Below, in pieces: positions 22,524 through 33,500 of a DNA stretch of 64,000 nucleotides. Source of the DNA: Rhynchospora pubera (Eukaryota > Streptophyta > Magnoliopsida > Poales > Cyperaceae); the NCBI GenBank assembly GCA_028095005.1, contig CM051460.1:62039676-62103675 (forward strand), written 5' to 3'. A model generated the notes under the pieces. The model was not told the DNA's origin and ran no database searches. It saw only the letters and a program-made list of their open reading frames with translations. The stretch's first letter is position 1, and each line of letters begins with the position of its first letter. A program made the position numbers and the translations under genes.

Positions 22524-23073
22524 CTAGAACGAATCTCGCACGTTGCGCGATTTATTCGTATATTTTTTTACGAAATTCAAAACATTATATAAAAAATAAT
22601 AATTCAGAAGAAACTCTAAAATATATATTTAATATTACATAAAAAATCATGAGAAATCAAATGTATATTTATAATGACAATAGAAAATATAAAATATTAT
22701 ATTTAATATACAAAATAATAAAGTCAAGACAATGAAAAAAGTACAATAATTTTCTACAAATTTTCATTTTTCTCATAATTTTGGAAAGTAGATTCATTAG
22801 AAATTTCATTGAACACTTATTTTTCTATATAATAGATATATAAAGATGGAAGTCATACAGAAGAGTTCGACCACTATTCAAACCATAATATTTTTTATTT
22901 TTGTGGCGCTTGAAAATTTTTTGACAGGAACAATATTTACGATTTTTAGTGACAATTTTTATACATTATTAGAATTATATTTTTTATCTTCCGTTGTAGC
23001 TTTTGTTTATAATATCCTAAAGTTCACATAACATTATATAGACAAATCACGTAATGTGCGAGATTCGTGCTGG
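22524..23073. mobile_element. Small element with Helitron-type 3' ends at both termini
   Basis: On the minus strand the left end reads TCGCGCAACGTGCGA (hairpin), then GATTCGTT and CTAG followed by T. That is the form of a Helitron 3' end: stem-loop, short spacer, CTRR, T. On the plus strand the right end reads TCACGTAATGTGCGA, then GATTCGTG and CTGG followed by T. The two ends are therefore inverted copies of the same roughly 30-bp terminus facing outward. The roughly 500-bp interior is AT-rich. An open frame at 22846-23031 is hydrophobic and unrecognised. Confidence 0.5.
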
Positions 23074-23178
23074 TATATATATGTTATAAATAATTATTCA
23101 ACCAAATATTCCATTCTATTCTAAGTTTTATCTTAATAAGATTCATTGGGAGGGAGAAAGAAGACGATTAGTCCTATG

Positions 23179-23619
23179 CAAGCTTTTAAATTTCAGTCTT
23201 TTTCGATATGACGGTCTAGGTCCCCATGTTATTTCAGTGTTATTTCAATGTTTAAACGGTGATATAACGGTGTAGTGTTTTTTTTCAAAGTTTGACACAC
23301 ATCAATTCTATAACTATCAATTTATATGTTTATACATCTCCAATACTTCATACAAATGGCCTACGACCATACCAAATTCAATATACTGCAGTGTACCAAT
23401 ATTGAGTAGCAGTAGCAGCTTGTACCAATTTAACAATAGTTCAATATTGAATACACAATTTAACAATAGTAGCAATAACAGCTTGTTATTTCGCCGAAAT
23501 AACTGAAATAACGCATTACGTCATTTTCTCAATTAAGACTGTAATGTTCATGCGGTTTAACACAGAATACCGACTATTTCTGTTATTTTGCCGTTATTTC
23601 GTCGAAATTTAGAAGCTTG
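23179..23619. mobile_element. hAT-like non-autonomous element, 441 bp
   Basis: The 8-bp sequence GTCCTATG flanks both sides (23171-23178, 23620-23627). The termini are 16-bp inverted repeats, CAAGCTTTTAAATTTC and GAAATTTAGAAGCTTG, with one mismatch. The interior has many 'gttatttc' and 'cgaaataac' words and no coding capacity. Duplication length and terminus type fit hAT. Confidence 0.8.
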
Positions 23620-23627
23620 GTCCTATG

Positions 23628-24600
23628 CGATCTTTTGGACGTTGTTATACAATTCAAATCAAACACGACATGTCCAACTGGGTCCTTCAAATTTTTGAGA
23701 TGGGTCCATAACTTCTTGTGATTTTTTTTTTCAATTTCAAACAAGTGCAATATATTTTTTTTTTTTTTTGCATGGACCACCAAATTGCACGCAGTTTCGT
23801 CACTGATTTCCAGTGCATTTTTATTTTGTTTTTAGCCTTTATTAACCTCTTCAAGATAGTTGCCTTTGTCTGGCGTGTGTTTCCCCATAATTTTAACTAT
23901 TGAATTTTGAGACTCATTAAGGCTATAAAGTTAAATAATCTGTGATACCCCGAAATCGAATCATACCTTTCGTCAACACACTCACACGAATCCTTATCTG
24001 TTCCCGTGCGAGACCGTCCAGCGCAGTCTACGAATCGTCCAATCTGATCTGGACCGTTCAGATCTACCAATGAAGTTACATGCACGGAACTCTCTTTGTT
24101 ATTGAGATTAAATCACACGGCTCACAGCAGTGCGGTTATTTTACGTTATTTTACCCGGAAAAGAATTCTTTAACACGTAACGTATTTTACGTTATTTTAC
24201 GTAAATGACGAGACGTGCTTTTATTGGTTGTTACTCTCTTGGACGGCTCATCCTTCTAGTATATGTAAATTCTAGTAATAAATTTGAGTGGAATTATGAG
24301 ATAGGTGGTTCGTGAAAAGATACAAAAAAGTGTCCAATAATAAAAACCTAATATGTCCCTCCACTCACTCCCAGAGGCCTCATCCCTAATACGCTTTCCC
24401 ACACTAGCATTTATACGACCTTCTTACCAACCGTCAGTTTGTTAACTTTAAGTCAATAAAACTCGAACGAACCAATCAGTAATCTAGAGTCTGTAGATAT
24501 GTAGAAATAGATGGTAGAAACAGGCCGGGGACGATAATGATCCCTGGATATTTCCAAAAAAGCGTCACATAAAATTACAAAAATACCCCTAAATTTTGTG
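23628..24600. other. Upstream region of the bZIP gene
   Basis: No gene is supported. A TGTGATACCCCGAAATCG word at about 23941 looks like the start of some plant LTRs, but I find no matching end or 5-bp duplication. The rest is presumably promoter and repeat DNA. Confidence 0.35.
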
Positions 24601-24608
24601 TATAAATA
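24601..24608 (+). promoter_or_regulatory. TATA box of the bZIP gene
   Basis: TATAAATA lies about 650 bp upstream of the bZIP start codon and is followed within 30-60 bp by a pyrimidine-rich stretch (CTCTCTCCTTTCTCTC) typical of plant transcription starts. Initiation near 24635 would give a leader of roughly 600 nt, in keeping with the long uORF-bearing leaders of S1 bZIP genes. Confidence 0.6.
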
Positions 24609-25003
24609 CCCTGTTGGTGCGCCTAGGTTGCTCTCTCCTTTCTCTCTTTCTCGCTGTTTGGTGTTTGTTGGGTCCTGCGGCGTTGTTTTGAGCTAAGTAT
24701 TTATATTTAATTTTTAGCATCTTCGCTTTCCTAAGTTTCCTTTCCTTTTTATTATTTCCTTATTTTCTCCCGTTATAAAATTATATATCTTCCTTTCAAT
24801 CTATTAGTCTAGTCTAGTGTGTACCAATTTTATCTGTTATCTGTTGGAGATTGGAGATCCGATCCCCAATTTCATTTCATTTCCTTGTGAAATTCAGCGA
24901 GATTTTGGTTGAAATTGCTGGTAGTCTGAGAAATCAATCCATAAATTGAATTAAATTAAATAGAGTGCACTGGAGAAACCTAAGCCTAAGGCTAGTAGGA
25001 TCG

Positions 25004-25018
25004 ATGATCTTGGGCTGA
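25004..25018 (+). other. Minimal upstream ORF (MILG) in the bZIP leader
   Basis: ATG ATC TTG GGC TGA, a four-codon uORF ahead of the conserved peptide uORF. Short uORFs of this kind occur in leaders of S1 bZIP genes. Its role here is inference. Confidence 0.4.
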
Positions 25019-25062
25019 ATTGGAACTCAGAGAAAATCGATCGATCGCCGGCCTTTCCCTTT

Positions 25063-25161
25063 ATGAAGAGTGAGACGGCTCCTCCTAGCCTCAGCCGCGG
25101 CATCTGTTTCCTCCATTCCTTCTCTGTTGTCTTCCTCTACTGGTTTTATGTCATCTCATAA
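25063..25161 (+). CDS. Conserved sucrose-control uORF peptide (S1 bZIP leader)
   Basis: A 32-codon upstream ORF ending in HSFSVVFLYWFYVIS. The SFSVVFLYWFY core is the hallmark of the conserved uORF of S1-group bZIP mRNAs (Arabidopsis bZIP11 and relatives). When sucrose is high, that peptide stalls the ribosome at its stop codon and represses translation of the bZIP. The C-terminal half, which does the stalling, is the conserved part here. The N-terminal half (MKSETAPPSLSRGICFL) is not. No longer in-frame start exists, because a TAG lies upstream. The stop is 93 nt before the bZIP ATG. A further small uORF (ATG at 25148, MSSHKLLH) overlaps its end. Confidence 0.9.
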   Translation: MKSETAPPSLSRGICFLHSFSVVFLYWFYVIS

Positions 25162-25174
25162 ACTCCTCCATTAG
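25148..25174 (+). other. Short uORF overlapping the end of the sucrose-control uORF
   Basis: ATG at 25148 opens an eight-codon frame (MSSHKLLH) in another phase that overlaps the last codons of the conserved uORF and ends before the bZIP start. It could influence reinitiation; this is inferred from position only. Confidence 0.35.
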
Positions 25175-25254
25175 AATAGTTCCTTCATTTCAAAATTATC
25201 ATATCTACTCCTACTTCTACTCCTACTTCTTTTTCCCTCCCTCCCTCCTAAAAA

Positions 25255-25707
25255 ATGGCCTCCTCCTCCTCCTCTACCTCCAACCAGACCACCCGATCCA
25301 CCTCCAGCTCCGAAGAAGACATCATAGACAACAGGAAAAGAAAGCGAATGATCTCCAACCGCGAATCTGCCCGAAGATCTCGTCAGAGGAAGCAGCAGCA
25401 CTTGGACGACCTCGTCAACCAGGTCGCGCATCTCAAGGAGGACAACGCCCGCATCTCTATGCAGGCCACCATGATCATGGACCGCTTCCTCAGCCTCGAC
25501 TCTGACAACGCCGTCTTGCGCGCCCAGCTGGCGGAGCTCACAGGACGCCTCCAGTCGGTGAACTCCGTCTTGAGGATGCTGGAGGAGTTCAGCGGGGTGG
25601 ATATGGATATACCCGAGATTCCCGACCCGTTAATGCGCCCGTGGCAGATCCCGTGCCCGGCTCAGCCTATCGTCGCCTCCTCAGCGTCGGCATGCATGTT
25701 TGAATGA
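25255..25707 (+). CDS. S1-group bZIP transcription factor (bZIP11/ATB2 type)
   Basis: 150-residue nuclear DNA-binding protein. A Ser/Thr-rich N-terminus is followed by the basic region (about 26-45: NRKRKRMISNRESARRSRQR), with the invariant Asn35 and Arg43 in the N-x7-R pattern. The leucine zipper (about 50-95) starts HLDDLVNQVAHLKEDN, and the tail is short. Small size, lack of introns and the upstream sucrose-control peptide place it in group S1. These factors form heterodimers with group C bZIPs on ACTCAT and G-box-like sites and adjust amino-acid and sugar metabolism under low energy. Control by sucrose through the uORF at 25063-25161 is expected. A TATA box is at 24601. Which S1 member it is cannot be decided here. 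Confidence 0.93.
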   Translation: MASSSSSTSNQTTRSTSSSEEDIIDNRKRKRMISNRESARRSRQRKQQHLDDLVNQVAHLKEDNARISMQATMIMDRFLSLDSDNAVLRAQLAELTGRLQSVNSVLRMLEEFSGVDMDIPEIPDPLMRPWQIPCPAQPIVASSASACMFE

Positions 25708-26295
25708 AAGAAAGAAATTAATAAGGCTGAGATTCTGGAATTGGGTATAGAGTTGGAGGTTGTTGGTGCTATGGCATATGGGTATACTTTGTTATGGTTA
25801 GAATTTTATTTTATTCTGTTTTGGTTTGTTTGGGTTTTAATCTTTCTTTCTTTCTGTCTCTCTCTCTCTTTTGTCATGTACTCATGTATGTAATGTGGTG
25901 GGTCTGGGTTGGGGAAATTAATTGGGATGTTTAGTCATGATGAATGTGTCGGTTACTTTACTGTTACCTGGTGCTGGACTGCTGGTGCCTGGTGGTGTGA
26001 TGTGTAATAATTTTAATATTAATATCATGTGATGTAATGTAATGGGCGGCTGGTTGTGCTACTTTTTAGTTTATTATTATTATTATTATTATATTATTAT
26101 TATTTGCTTTGTAACAAAGGGAAAAAATAAAAACGGATGGAAGTAAACTAATAATAAATTCATAAGTGACATGAGCGCATCCTAGTTCCATCTTTAATAG
26201 AAGTGGTTATTACTTAATTTGGCAGAAAATGAAGTTTCATGAGTGATCGCTACTAAAAAGTTCACGATATTGTGCTAGCTTTTATTCGTGTGTTT

Positions 26296-26571
26296 AAGCC
26301 TGGTTAATGTGGTAAACGGCAACGGAACGGGTCATTTCGTTTGCCGTTTCGTTTCAACAACGGTATGCACCGGAATGATTCGTTATCTGTTCCGTTTGTA
26401 ACGGAATGGACGGAACGTAGCGGAACGAGTCATTTTACACTGTATTTCACACAACGGTATGTCGAAATTCATTCCGTTTCGGAAACGTATGCTAAAAAGT
26501 GATTCGTCACTCGTTTCGTTTGGACGGAACGTGCACGGTACACGGTAAACGGTATACCGTCGGCAGGCTGA
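26296..26571. mobile_element. Small element rich in 'acggaacg' words, 276 bp
   Basis: The 9-bp sequence CGTGTGTTT flanks both sides (26287-26295, 26572-26580); 8 bp of it would also fit hAT. The ends read AAGCCTGG and, on the other side, CAGGCTGA, giving a short inverted AGCCTG. The interior repeats GGAACGG and CGTTTCGTT words much like the hAT element at 1162-1819 and the segment near 42530-42680. Confidence 0.55.
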
Positions 26572-26693
26572 CGTGTGTTTGGCATCTCTGCGATCAGCTT
26601 GTTCGTGAATAAGTAGTGGTGCATTTTTTTTTGACGAGAAAGTCCGTAGGCATTTAAAATTAAACAAAAGAGAGTTTGATACAGAGGGGATAA

Positions 26694-26841
26694 GGCAACG
26701 TTTGGATGCGTTGAGAAGAAGGTAGAAAGAAGTAAGAAGGGAAAAAATAAATTATAAACAATCCAAACTATTCACAAAGCTACACACTTCCCAATACTTC
26801 TTTCTTTTTTTCCTTCTTCCCACACCTATCCAAACGGAGCC
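26694..26841. mobile_element. Tourist-like MITE, 148 bp
   Basis: Flanked by TAA on both sides (26691-26693, 26842-26844), with ends GGCAACGTTTGGATG and ATCCAAACGGAGCC. This is the clearest PIF/Harbinger copy in the window and anchors the assignment of its relatives. Confidence 0.7.
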
Positions 26842-28292
26842 TAAATTCACCAAGTACAACTGAAGAAAATAAAAATAGCCTGCCTTTCGTAGCTATAAAT
26901 ACCCAAAAAGAAAAACATTTATATTTAGTTGACTCTAATTAACAGTATAATTTTCCATGGCTAGCTTTTCCATACAAACGCTTCTGGTAGTTGATATTGC
27001 TCCGTCCTCACATCATGAGTAATGGTACCCCTTCTTGCAGAATTTGACAATTTATGCACATGTTCAAGTGCTCCCTTCTAGCATATCTAATTTTAAACGC
27101 TGGTTTATCTCTGAGTATGTCAACACAACCTTGAAGAGTTGTATTGTCACACCCCGTTTCTAATTCTCAATTAGAAGACGAAAGTGCGACGGTTTAGTCG
27201 AATTTTTTTTTCAACCAAACCCAAACAAAACGTCACAGATCTCAAAATCATTGTGTACAAAAACTTCAGATTATATTTCACATTATTTTTATCTTACATC
27301 ATAGCTGGGAATTTGTATCATCCAGCTCCAAACAGAATATATACAAATTATTGTTTTTGAGATCACCCCCGGCCTATTCAGAAAACAACCAACCACTCGC
27401 CAAACAAAAGTAACTCAACAACAGCGGCATCAACACAACAGTAGCAATACAACGGCAACAACGACGGTAACAGAATCACAACAGCAAAAACAAAACACAC
27501 CAACACCAACACCTAACCCAACTAGGAATCATCCCTTTTACGCTTGCGGGGAGGGTTCCTACTCTGGCACCATGCCATCGCTAGGAGAAGACGGATTAGG
27601 TGACTCAAGATACATATAAACATAAACCTCGGGCAGCGCCTCGAGGGACAGAAGAAGTGTGGCATCGGCATCTATGCTAGGGATTCAAATTCTAAACTTG
27701 AGGATTGAGCACTCGAACGTCGCTATTGCGGGCCTGGGATGGCTTCGCAAACAATAAATGGAGTGAGAAATTAATTTTCCAGTGTGGATATTTAGTTCCA
27801 GTTACACAGTTCTTTATACGAACTCATAAATTTTCTTTTGAAAATTTTCATGCAGAAATTTGAACTGAATCATACCGTAGGCACTAGACGAAAAGGGTCT
27901 AGGACTGACATACTGCAAAATATGCAAGTTGCACAGACAGAATCAAGCATAACATAGCAAAATAATAATCATAAAATAACATACACTCCAGTTCTCAAGG
28001 CCTGACAAAAACAGAGAGAACTATTTCCAAACCAATGGTATAATACCAATTGGTACTAAACAGACAGAGGAAATTTTTCAGTAGTACTAGTAATAGCGCT
28101 AGGACTCTGGCCGGGTCGGGGGCCAAATCGATTATCTCCGGATGAGTGAGTTATAACAGAGTTTTGTTATGTTGACGGAATTCATTTATGATTTCATTTA
28201 TGGTGTTAAGATGTTAGCTATATTGGAAGTCAGTTTTCGTTTTTGAATCTTGGACCAGATAACCATTTTGGTCATGTAATCACACAGCTAGT

Positions 28293-28408
28293 ATCTTTTT
28301 ATTATTTTTTTATGTTTTATTTTTGTTTTTGAATGCATTCTCTTGTTGAGTTTTTTTCTAGTCTATTCTAATTTGTTTGGGACAAAAAACTTAGTTGTTG
28401 TTGTTGTT
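28293..28408 (+). mobile_element. Au-type SINE, 116 bp, with 17-bp target duplication
   Basis: The segment ends TTGTTTGGGACAAAAAACTT followed by AGTTGTTGTTGTTGTT, the plant Au-SINE 3' end with its (TTG)n tail. GTAATCACACAGCTAGT is repeated exactly on both sides (28276-28292, 28409-28425). The 5' part is AT-rich and lacks clear A and B boxes, so it is probably truncated or diverged. Confidence 0.7.
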
Positions 28409-28890
28409 GTAATCACACAGCTAGTTGTTGTAAAGGGTACACCCTTTTAGAATGCTAATCACCCTCTGTTGGGAACCACTGTCAGTTCTTATCCCACGAT
28501 ATTTGATTACTCGCAGTTCTTACCTAATCCGTTCTTAATATATATAAATTCTTTTCCATAAACATCAGAGCATCAGATGTTAGTACCTTATATTATCTGC
28601 AACTTAACATTGCATGCACATTGTAGCAATAATGCGATACACATTTGGTACCCTGTGAAACTTCACAGTTATTTATGGCAAAAAGTAGAAAGCTTCACTG
28701 ACTGGTCAGTTTAGTAAGCCAATATAAGCATTTCCTTTCCTTTAAATTTATAAAAACCAAAAAACACTTTATAGTTTATACAAAGGATTTAATGCTAGCT
28801 AGGTCGGTCTGTGCTTCTTACACAACTCTACGAGATAACTATAATCACATCCTTGTTCTAGTGCAAACACAAACATAATGCTTTCCCTGT

Positions 28891-29084
28891 GGCTCCGTTT
28901 GGATGCGTTGAGAATAAGATAGGAAGAAGGAAGAAGGAAGAAGGGAAGAAATTTATTGGGAAGGTAAATTTATTGGGAAGTGTGTAACTTTTGTGAAGAG
29001 TTTGGATGGTTAGAAATAAATTTATTGGTAAAAAGTGGTTATTCCTTATTCCTTATTCCGAGAAGAAGTCATCCAAACGAAGCC
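28891..29084. mobile_element. Tourist-like MITE, about 194 bp
   Basis: The ends are GGCTCCGTTTGGAT and ATCCAAACGAAGCC, one mismatch apart as inverted repeats. The flanking triplets are TGT and TAT, so the duplication is not clean. The family is assigned from the shared ends with the copies at 3446 and 26694. It lies just beyond the 3' end of the MATH-BTB gene. Confidence 0.6.
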
Positions 29085-29217
29085 TATGCTAATATAATTA
29101 TGTAAGCACAAAATATCAATATATCTTTTCAACAGATAGAGTCAGATACACAGTTGCATGCATTTCTGTAAAATTTCAACTAGTTATTGGATCTGTCACT
29201 ACATCGAGAATGGTTAT

Positions 29218-30432
29218 TTACCAAGACACAATTCTCTTCCAAAATGATCGTATAAATCTTCCAATAGCATCAATTATGAAGCTAAATAAAAAGACTTCTG
29301 GTGAAAATCTTCCTATAAACCATTTTTCTTGTAGCGAGTTGTCATGGATCTTTTGACGGAGCTCCTTCAAAACTGTCGGATAACTTTTAATCATATGCTC
29401 AAAATCTTCAGTTAGCACGACAGCACCTAAGATCTTAGGATCCTTAACAAACTCCATGCATGCGGCTTTAAGCTCAGAACAGTTGTGCTGCTCGGCCAAA
29501 GTCAAAGTAGTCGCCAAGTTATCCACAGCAATAAATTCATATAGTTTCAATTCGCATATCTTTTTTAGCCTCTCTATACCATACCGATCAGCGGCTACCA
29601 ATAGATGTTGAGCCCGGGCTACTAAAGGCATTGTGTAGCCTCTTTCCTGATAATATAATTCAGGTAGTGAGTCAGAATATATGAAATGAAGAATTGCATA
29701 GAAAATCAACGCATCCATGTCGTCAACTTGTATGCTTGTGTTTTTCTCATCTCCTAATTTCATAGGACCAAAGAATTGTGCCTTGAAAACCGGCGACCTT
29801 GCCGCAAGCATAAATTTGTGTGCATGAATAGTACTCCCGTCCACGTTAAAGGACACATCTGCCCCATCTGCTGATTCTAATAGACTGCTCAGTTGGTGGC
29901 TCAAGTTGGAGGGTGGAACTTCAGAACATTGCATCTTGGTGTCTACCAAACGGACTTCTTTCATAACCTCAATTGTACACCTTAGAGTGAAAGAGTCGTG
30001 CTTCAGAAATTGTGGTGTCTCGAGTGTTTCTCTTCTAATATAAAATATCAAATGCCAGCCGAGCATTTTGAAATCGGCTGCCGTTTCGGTTCCTAAGTGA
30101 TAATTTAATGAAGCCTTGCCGTCTTGAGCGAGCATGGTTAATGTAATTTTAACAAAATCTTTCACATGCTTGCTTCTAACCCCCATGAAGAAAGCAATTT
30201 TATCATCGTTTGTAGAGGTAACACATGATCTGCCAGGATAGCATCTGATAATCCATTTATATCCACCGATGGTAAAAATTTCGGAGCAGAAATAGTGGTT
30301 GGAACCCTTCTCCTTACGCGAGGAGTACCCTACAGCCTTGAACAAGTACGAACCCTTGCGACTTTCTACAAGTTTGCTTGCAATTGTCTCCAAATTTTCA
30401 GGTCTAACTGCAGTAGATAATTTAGTAGCCAT
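29218..30432 (-). CDS. MATH-BTB (BPM-type) Cullin-3 substrate adaptor
   Basis: 404 residues, the usual length for plant BPM proteins, which bridge Cullin-3 ubiquitin ligases to substrates such as transcription factors. The MATH domain (about 25-155) contains GSYLFKAVGYSSRK and IFTIGGYKWIIRCYPG. The BTB/POZ domain (about 182-300) contains GADVSFNVDGSTIHAHKFML and AARSPVFKAQFFGPM. The BACK-like region (about 305-365) contains LAEQHNCSELKAACMEFV. The last 30 residues (PEVFLFSFIIDAIGRFIRSF) are unusually hydrophobic and aromatic. The coding region has no intron, unlike the intron-bearing Arabidopsis BPM genes as I recall them. That suggests a retrogene or a lineage-expanded intronless subfamily. 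A TATA box lies about 95 bp upstream. The frame is intact from ATG to stop. Confidence 0.93.
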   Translation of the reverse strand: MATKLSTAVRPENLETIASKLVESRKGSYLFKAVGYSSRKEKGSNHYFCSEIFTIGGYKWIIRCYPGRSCVTSTNDDKIAFFMGVRSKHVKDFVKITLTMLAQDGKASLNYHLGTETAADFKMLGWHLIFYIRRETLETPQFLKHDSFTLRCTIEVMKEVRLVDTKMQCSEVPPSNLSHQLSSLLESADGADVSFNVDGSTIHAHKFMLAARSPVFKAQFFGPMKLGDEKNTSIQVDDMDALIFYAILHFIYSDSLPELYYQERGYTMPLVARAQHLLVAADRYGIERLKKICELKLYEFIAVDNLATTLTLAEQHNCSELKAACMEFVKDPKILGAVVLTEDFEHMIKSYPTVLKELRQKIHDNSLQEKWFIGRFSPEVFLFSFIIDAIGRFIRSFWKRIVSW

Positions 30433-30524
30433 GAGAAGCGAATTAAGGGAACGGTAAAGAAGCTAGCTAGCTAGGTCGATGTTGTGGTTTGTCTAGAGTT
30501 TTTTTTTTTTCATGTGTTTTCTAC

Positions 30525-30533
30525 CTTTATATA
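30525..30533 (-). promoter_or_regulatory. TATA box of the MATH-BTB gene
   Basis: TATATAAAG on the minus strand, about 93 bp before the start codon, which predicts a short leader of around 60 nt. If this is a retrogene, it has acquired a recognisable core promoter. Confidence 0.55.
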
Positions 30534-33500
30534 GCACCTATGTCTACGTTTGTATAGCACCTATTTTAGGTAATATTTTATAATCCTAAAATAGCACAAT
30601 TCTATACAAGAATATTATTATTATTATTATGTTTTTGTTAGTGCTTCTTAGCAGATTTTTTGTCTTAATCTTCTTTGAAAAATCAATTATAAGCTGTTAT
30701 CCCTAAAATAATCTCTACTATGAATTAAAAAATGCACCGATCTAAAAATTTAATAATTTATTATTACAGCCTAAAACATATTTTTGGTAAATAAATGGAA
30801 ATGAGGTTGGAACCTGAAATAAGTTATGATCATGCGCATTATTTTATGTTGACTTTTTTTAGGAATAGAAAATAGGGAAAATACGATATAAGTCTCTCGA
30901 ATTTTCTCCATCTAAAAATAAATTCCTCGAAATCTTCAAATTCACCCTCTATTTCGGTTTACTACGGATATAGATTCTTTTCATTGATTTATTTTATATT
31001 TTTAAATAAAAAAAAAATCAACTTTAATTACGACATGATGGTGAAAATAGTCTAGTCCAATCTTCGGTACTCCATATAAAATGCACCAATCTAGAAAAGT
31101 AAACAATTAGACATGCATATAAACAATTTCAGACTAGCTAGGAATGTAAACAATTTCAGACTAACCTTTTATATCAAATAAAATATGAACTATTAATTTT
31201 AAAAATCTCAGGTCTGTATTTGAATGTTTCATTATTGAATGTGAATATCTTATTTTTATGTTTGATGAAGTATTCAAATAAGCCATGCCATGCCCTTAAT
31301 TTACACAGCTGTACCTGATTATTATTTATCGCTTAAAGGTATTTACTGAAGAGTTCAAATGGCCATCAGAATTATTGGTTGAAGGATCATTTTGAATTAG
31401 CACTAATATGGTAAGTTGAAATATTGTTTTATTTGATGTGGTCTCTCTTACTTGCACTAATTATATTTTATAACAATAACTTTTTCTGTCGTATAATGAT
31501 AAGTGATAAATATATTTTGTGCTTCTAAATTGAGATGTATATAACATAGTATCTCAATTTAGGCTTTTACGTGCTTCTTGATTGATCATGATCAAAAGAA
31601 CTCAAATACAGACTTGAGATTTTAGGAGGTTGGTTGATTGATCATGTCCAGCTAAAGAAAAGGCTCCTACAGCTAAGTATTCAAATATGTGTGCTTATCG
31701 GTTCATGTCACTTCATTTTTATCACAAGTGGTTAATGTTAGTTTTGATTTGTTCAGTGAACAAAAGGTAAGGGCATTTTTGGAACATTTCTATGCATTTC
31801 CAGTAAAGGTACAAAGATGATTAGCATATTGTCACCAGTGATCGACATCTTTCTTTGTCTCCGGCTCTCCGCCTTGCAGGTTTGTTGGCTTTAAGCTATG
31901 AAGGCCCTTCTCAGTCGATTCTCAGAGCTGTTTTTCTAATCTACAATTGCTTCCTTCGCATCACGCTTCCTTTGTGAGTTATGTTTTTTTATTTGTTTTT
32001 TGTTTATCAGTTTGTGTGTTCTTGGTTACTCACTTACTGCATATGTCTGTTGTATAGTTGTTTCCCTACATCTTTGTAGTTTCTGATCAAATTCTCAGCA
32101 TTTCTGGATAGGTCTAAGTGCAAATATTGTCTTTTATTGTACTATTGTGTTTCTTTTGCTCTGTGAAATTTTCAGGTTCATTACTATCTTATCATGATTA
32201 GCTTTTTATTTGTCATTTCCCTCTGCAGATTCTCTTCAACTATTTTCCTTGCTTGGATATCGAGGGTCTCCGACCTCCGCTGTCAGTGCTGCCTGTATGG
32301 CGGATAGATGATCTCTTCCTCTTTTAGCCTAATATTGCTTTAGACAATGGTTCTGCTTAGCCCGAGTGGCAGGTCTGTCCTCATTATTTCTTTATTTTTC
32401 ACATGAATCGTTGGATCATATCTATTATGCAAGTTCAATTTTGAATTCTGAGCATTTTTCGGTTTCCAATCAAACCTTTTTTTCATCGTAATTCTTTCGA
32501 AATTTGTTATGATCCATGTTATAAGATCGTCAGTCCATAACATTTGTGGATCCAATTTTGAATTTCGGTCATTTTTCGATTTTGCGCTCATCAGCATTGC
32601 TTCTTTGTCAAAATAACGTCCCATGATATATAAGGGATTACAAATAAAAAGGTCGGGAGGTTTTTTTTACTCAAATCCTTGCTATATATGCTTTCAACTT
32701 TCTTTCCATGCCATAGCTATGAATATATTAAACATTTTATTGTAATTTTTCGAGTGCATTTTGGAGAAGAATTGGGAATGTTTTAAATTTATTTCCTAAG
32801 TACATTTGTTTTAGGAATAGGTCAGATATCATTGTAATATATTTAACCAGAGACCCACAATCAGGACTTATCCTGAAAAGAGACAACTATGTGTAGTATA
32901 ATACAAAAAATATTTTAGACTAACACATTCTTTGCTCTGAGTCAATTTTCAAAGTTGCGATATAGAAAATTTATCAAACTTCAACTCTGAGAGAAGCATT
33001 TTTAATTGATTGTTGCAAAATTGAATTGGAAATGAAGCAGGAGAATTGTATAATGGTTTTAGCTTTCTGTTAGGTAGTGTTTAATTGTGCACAAAAAAAA
33101 TTTCGTTTTTTCTTTTGACTGCATTTTATGATACTAACTACATCTGATATATTCCTCACTAGGTTGCCATTCCTTGCTCCTTGCACTGCTATGGCCCATG
33201 GGTAGAGCTAACTTTCTGCAGATCATTCAAAGATTGGTTGCATTTTGTGGTATTCTAGATTTACATATACACATTTATTATGATAAAACTATATGGGTTT
33301 ATGAAATGTATCCATGTGTATTCTTTGTTATGCTCTTATATTGTGTATGGAATATATTATATATCCATGTTTATTCTTTATTATGTTCTTACATTGTGTG
33401 ACAGTGTGAGGTTGGGTTTGAAATCAGAGATTTTCTGCCAGTTTTCCATCGTTTCCTAATACGAAATTAATATAGCCTAGGGTTGAATGCACAAACCCAT

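Larger units (their letters stand above)
25708..29217. other. Repeat-rich space between the bZIP and MATH-BTB genes
   Basis: The first 200-400 bp are probably bZIP 3' UTR, including a CTTT/CT microsatellite near 25840-25870 and a (TTA)n tract at about 26071-26102. Beyond that are the hAT-like element, MITEs and SINE listed separately. A TGTCACACCCCG word at 27147 resembles an LTR start, but no partner end was found. No gene is supported. Confidence 0.5.

Noticed and set aside
27147..28200. Solo LTR starting TGTCACACCCCG
   Set aside because: Only the start word is suggestive; I could not find a matching CA end or a 5-bp duplication.
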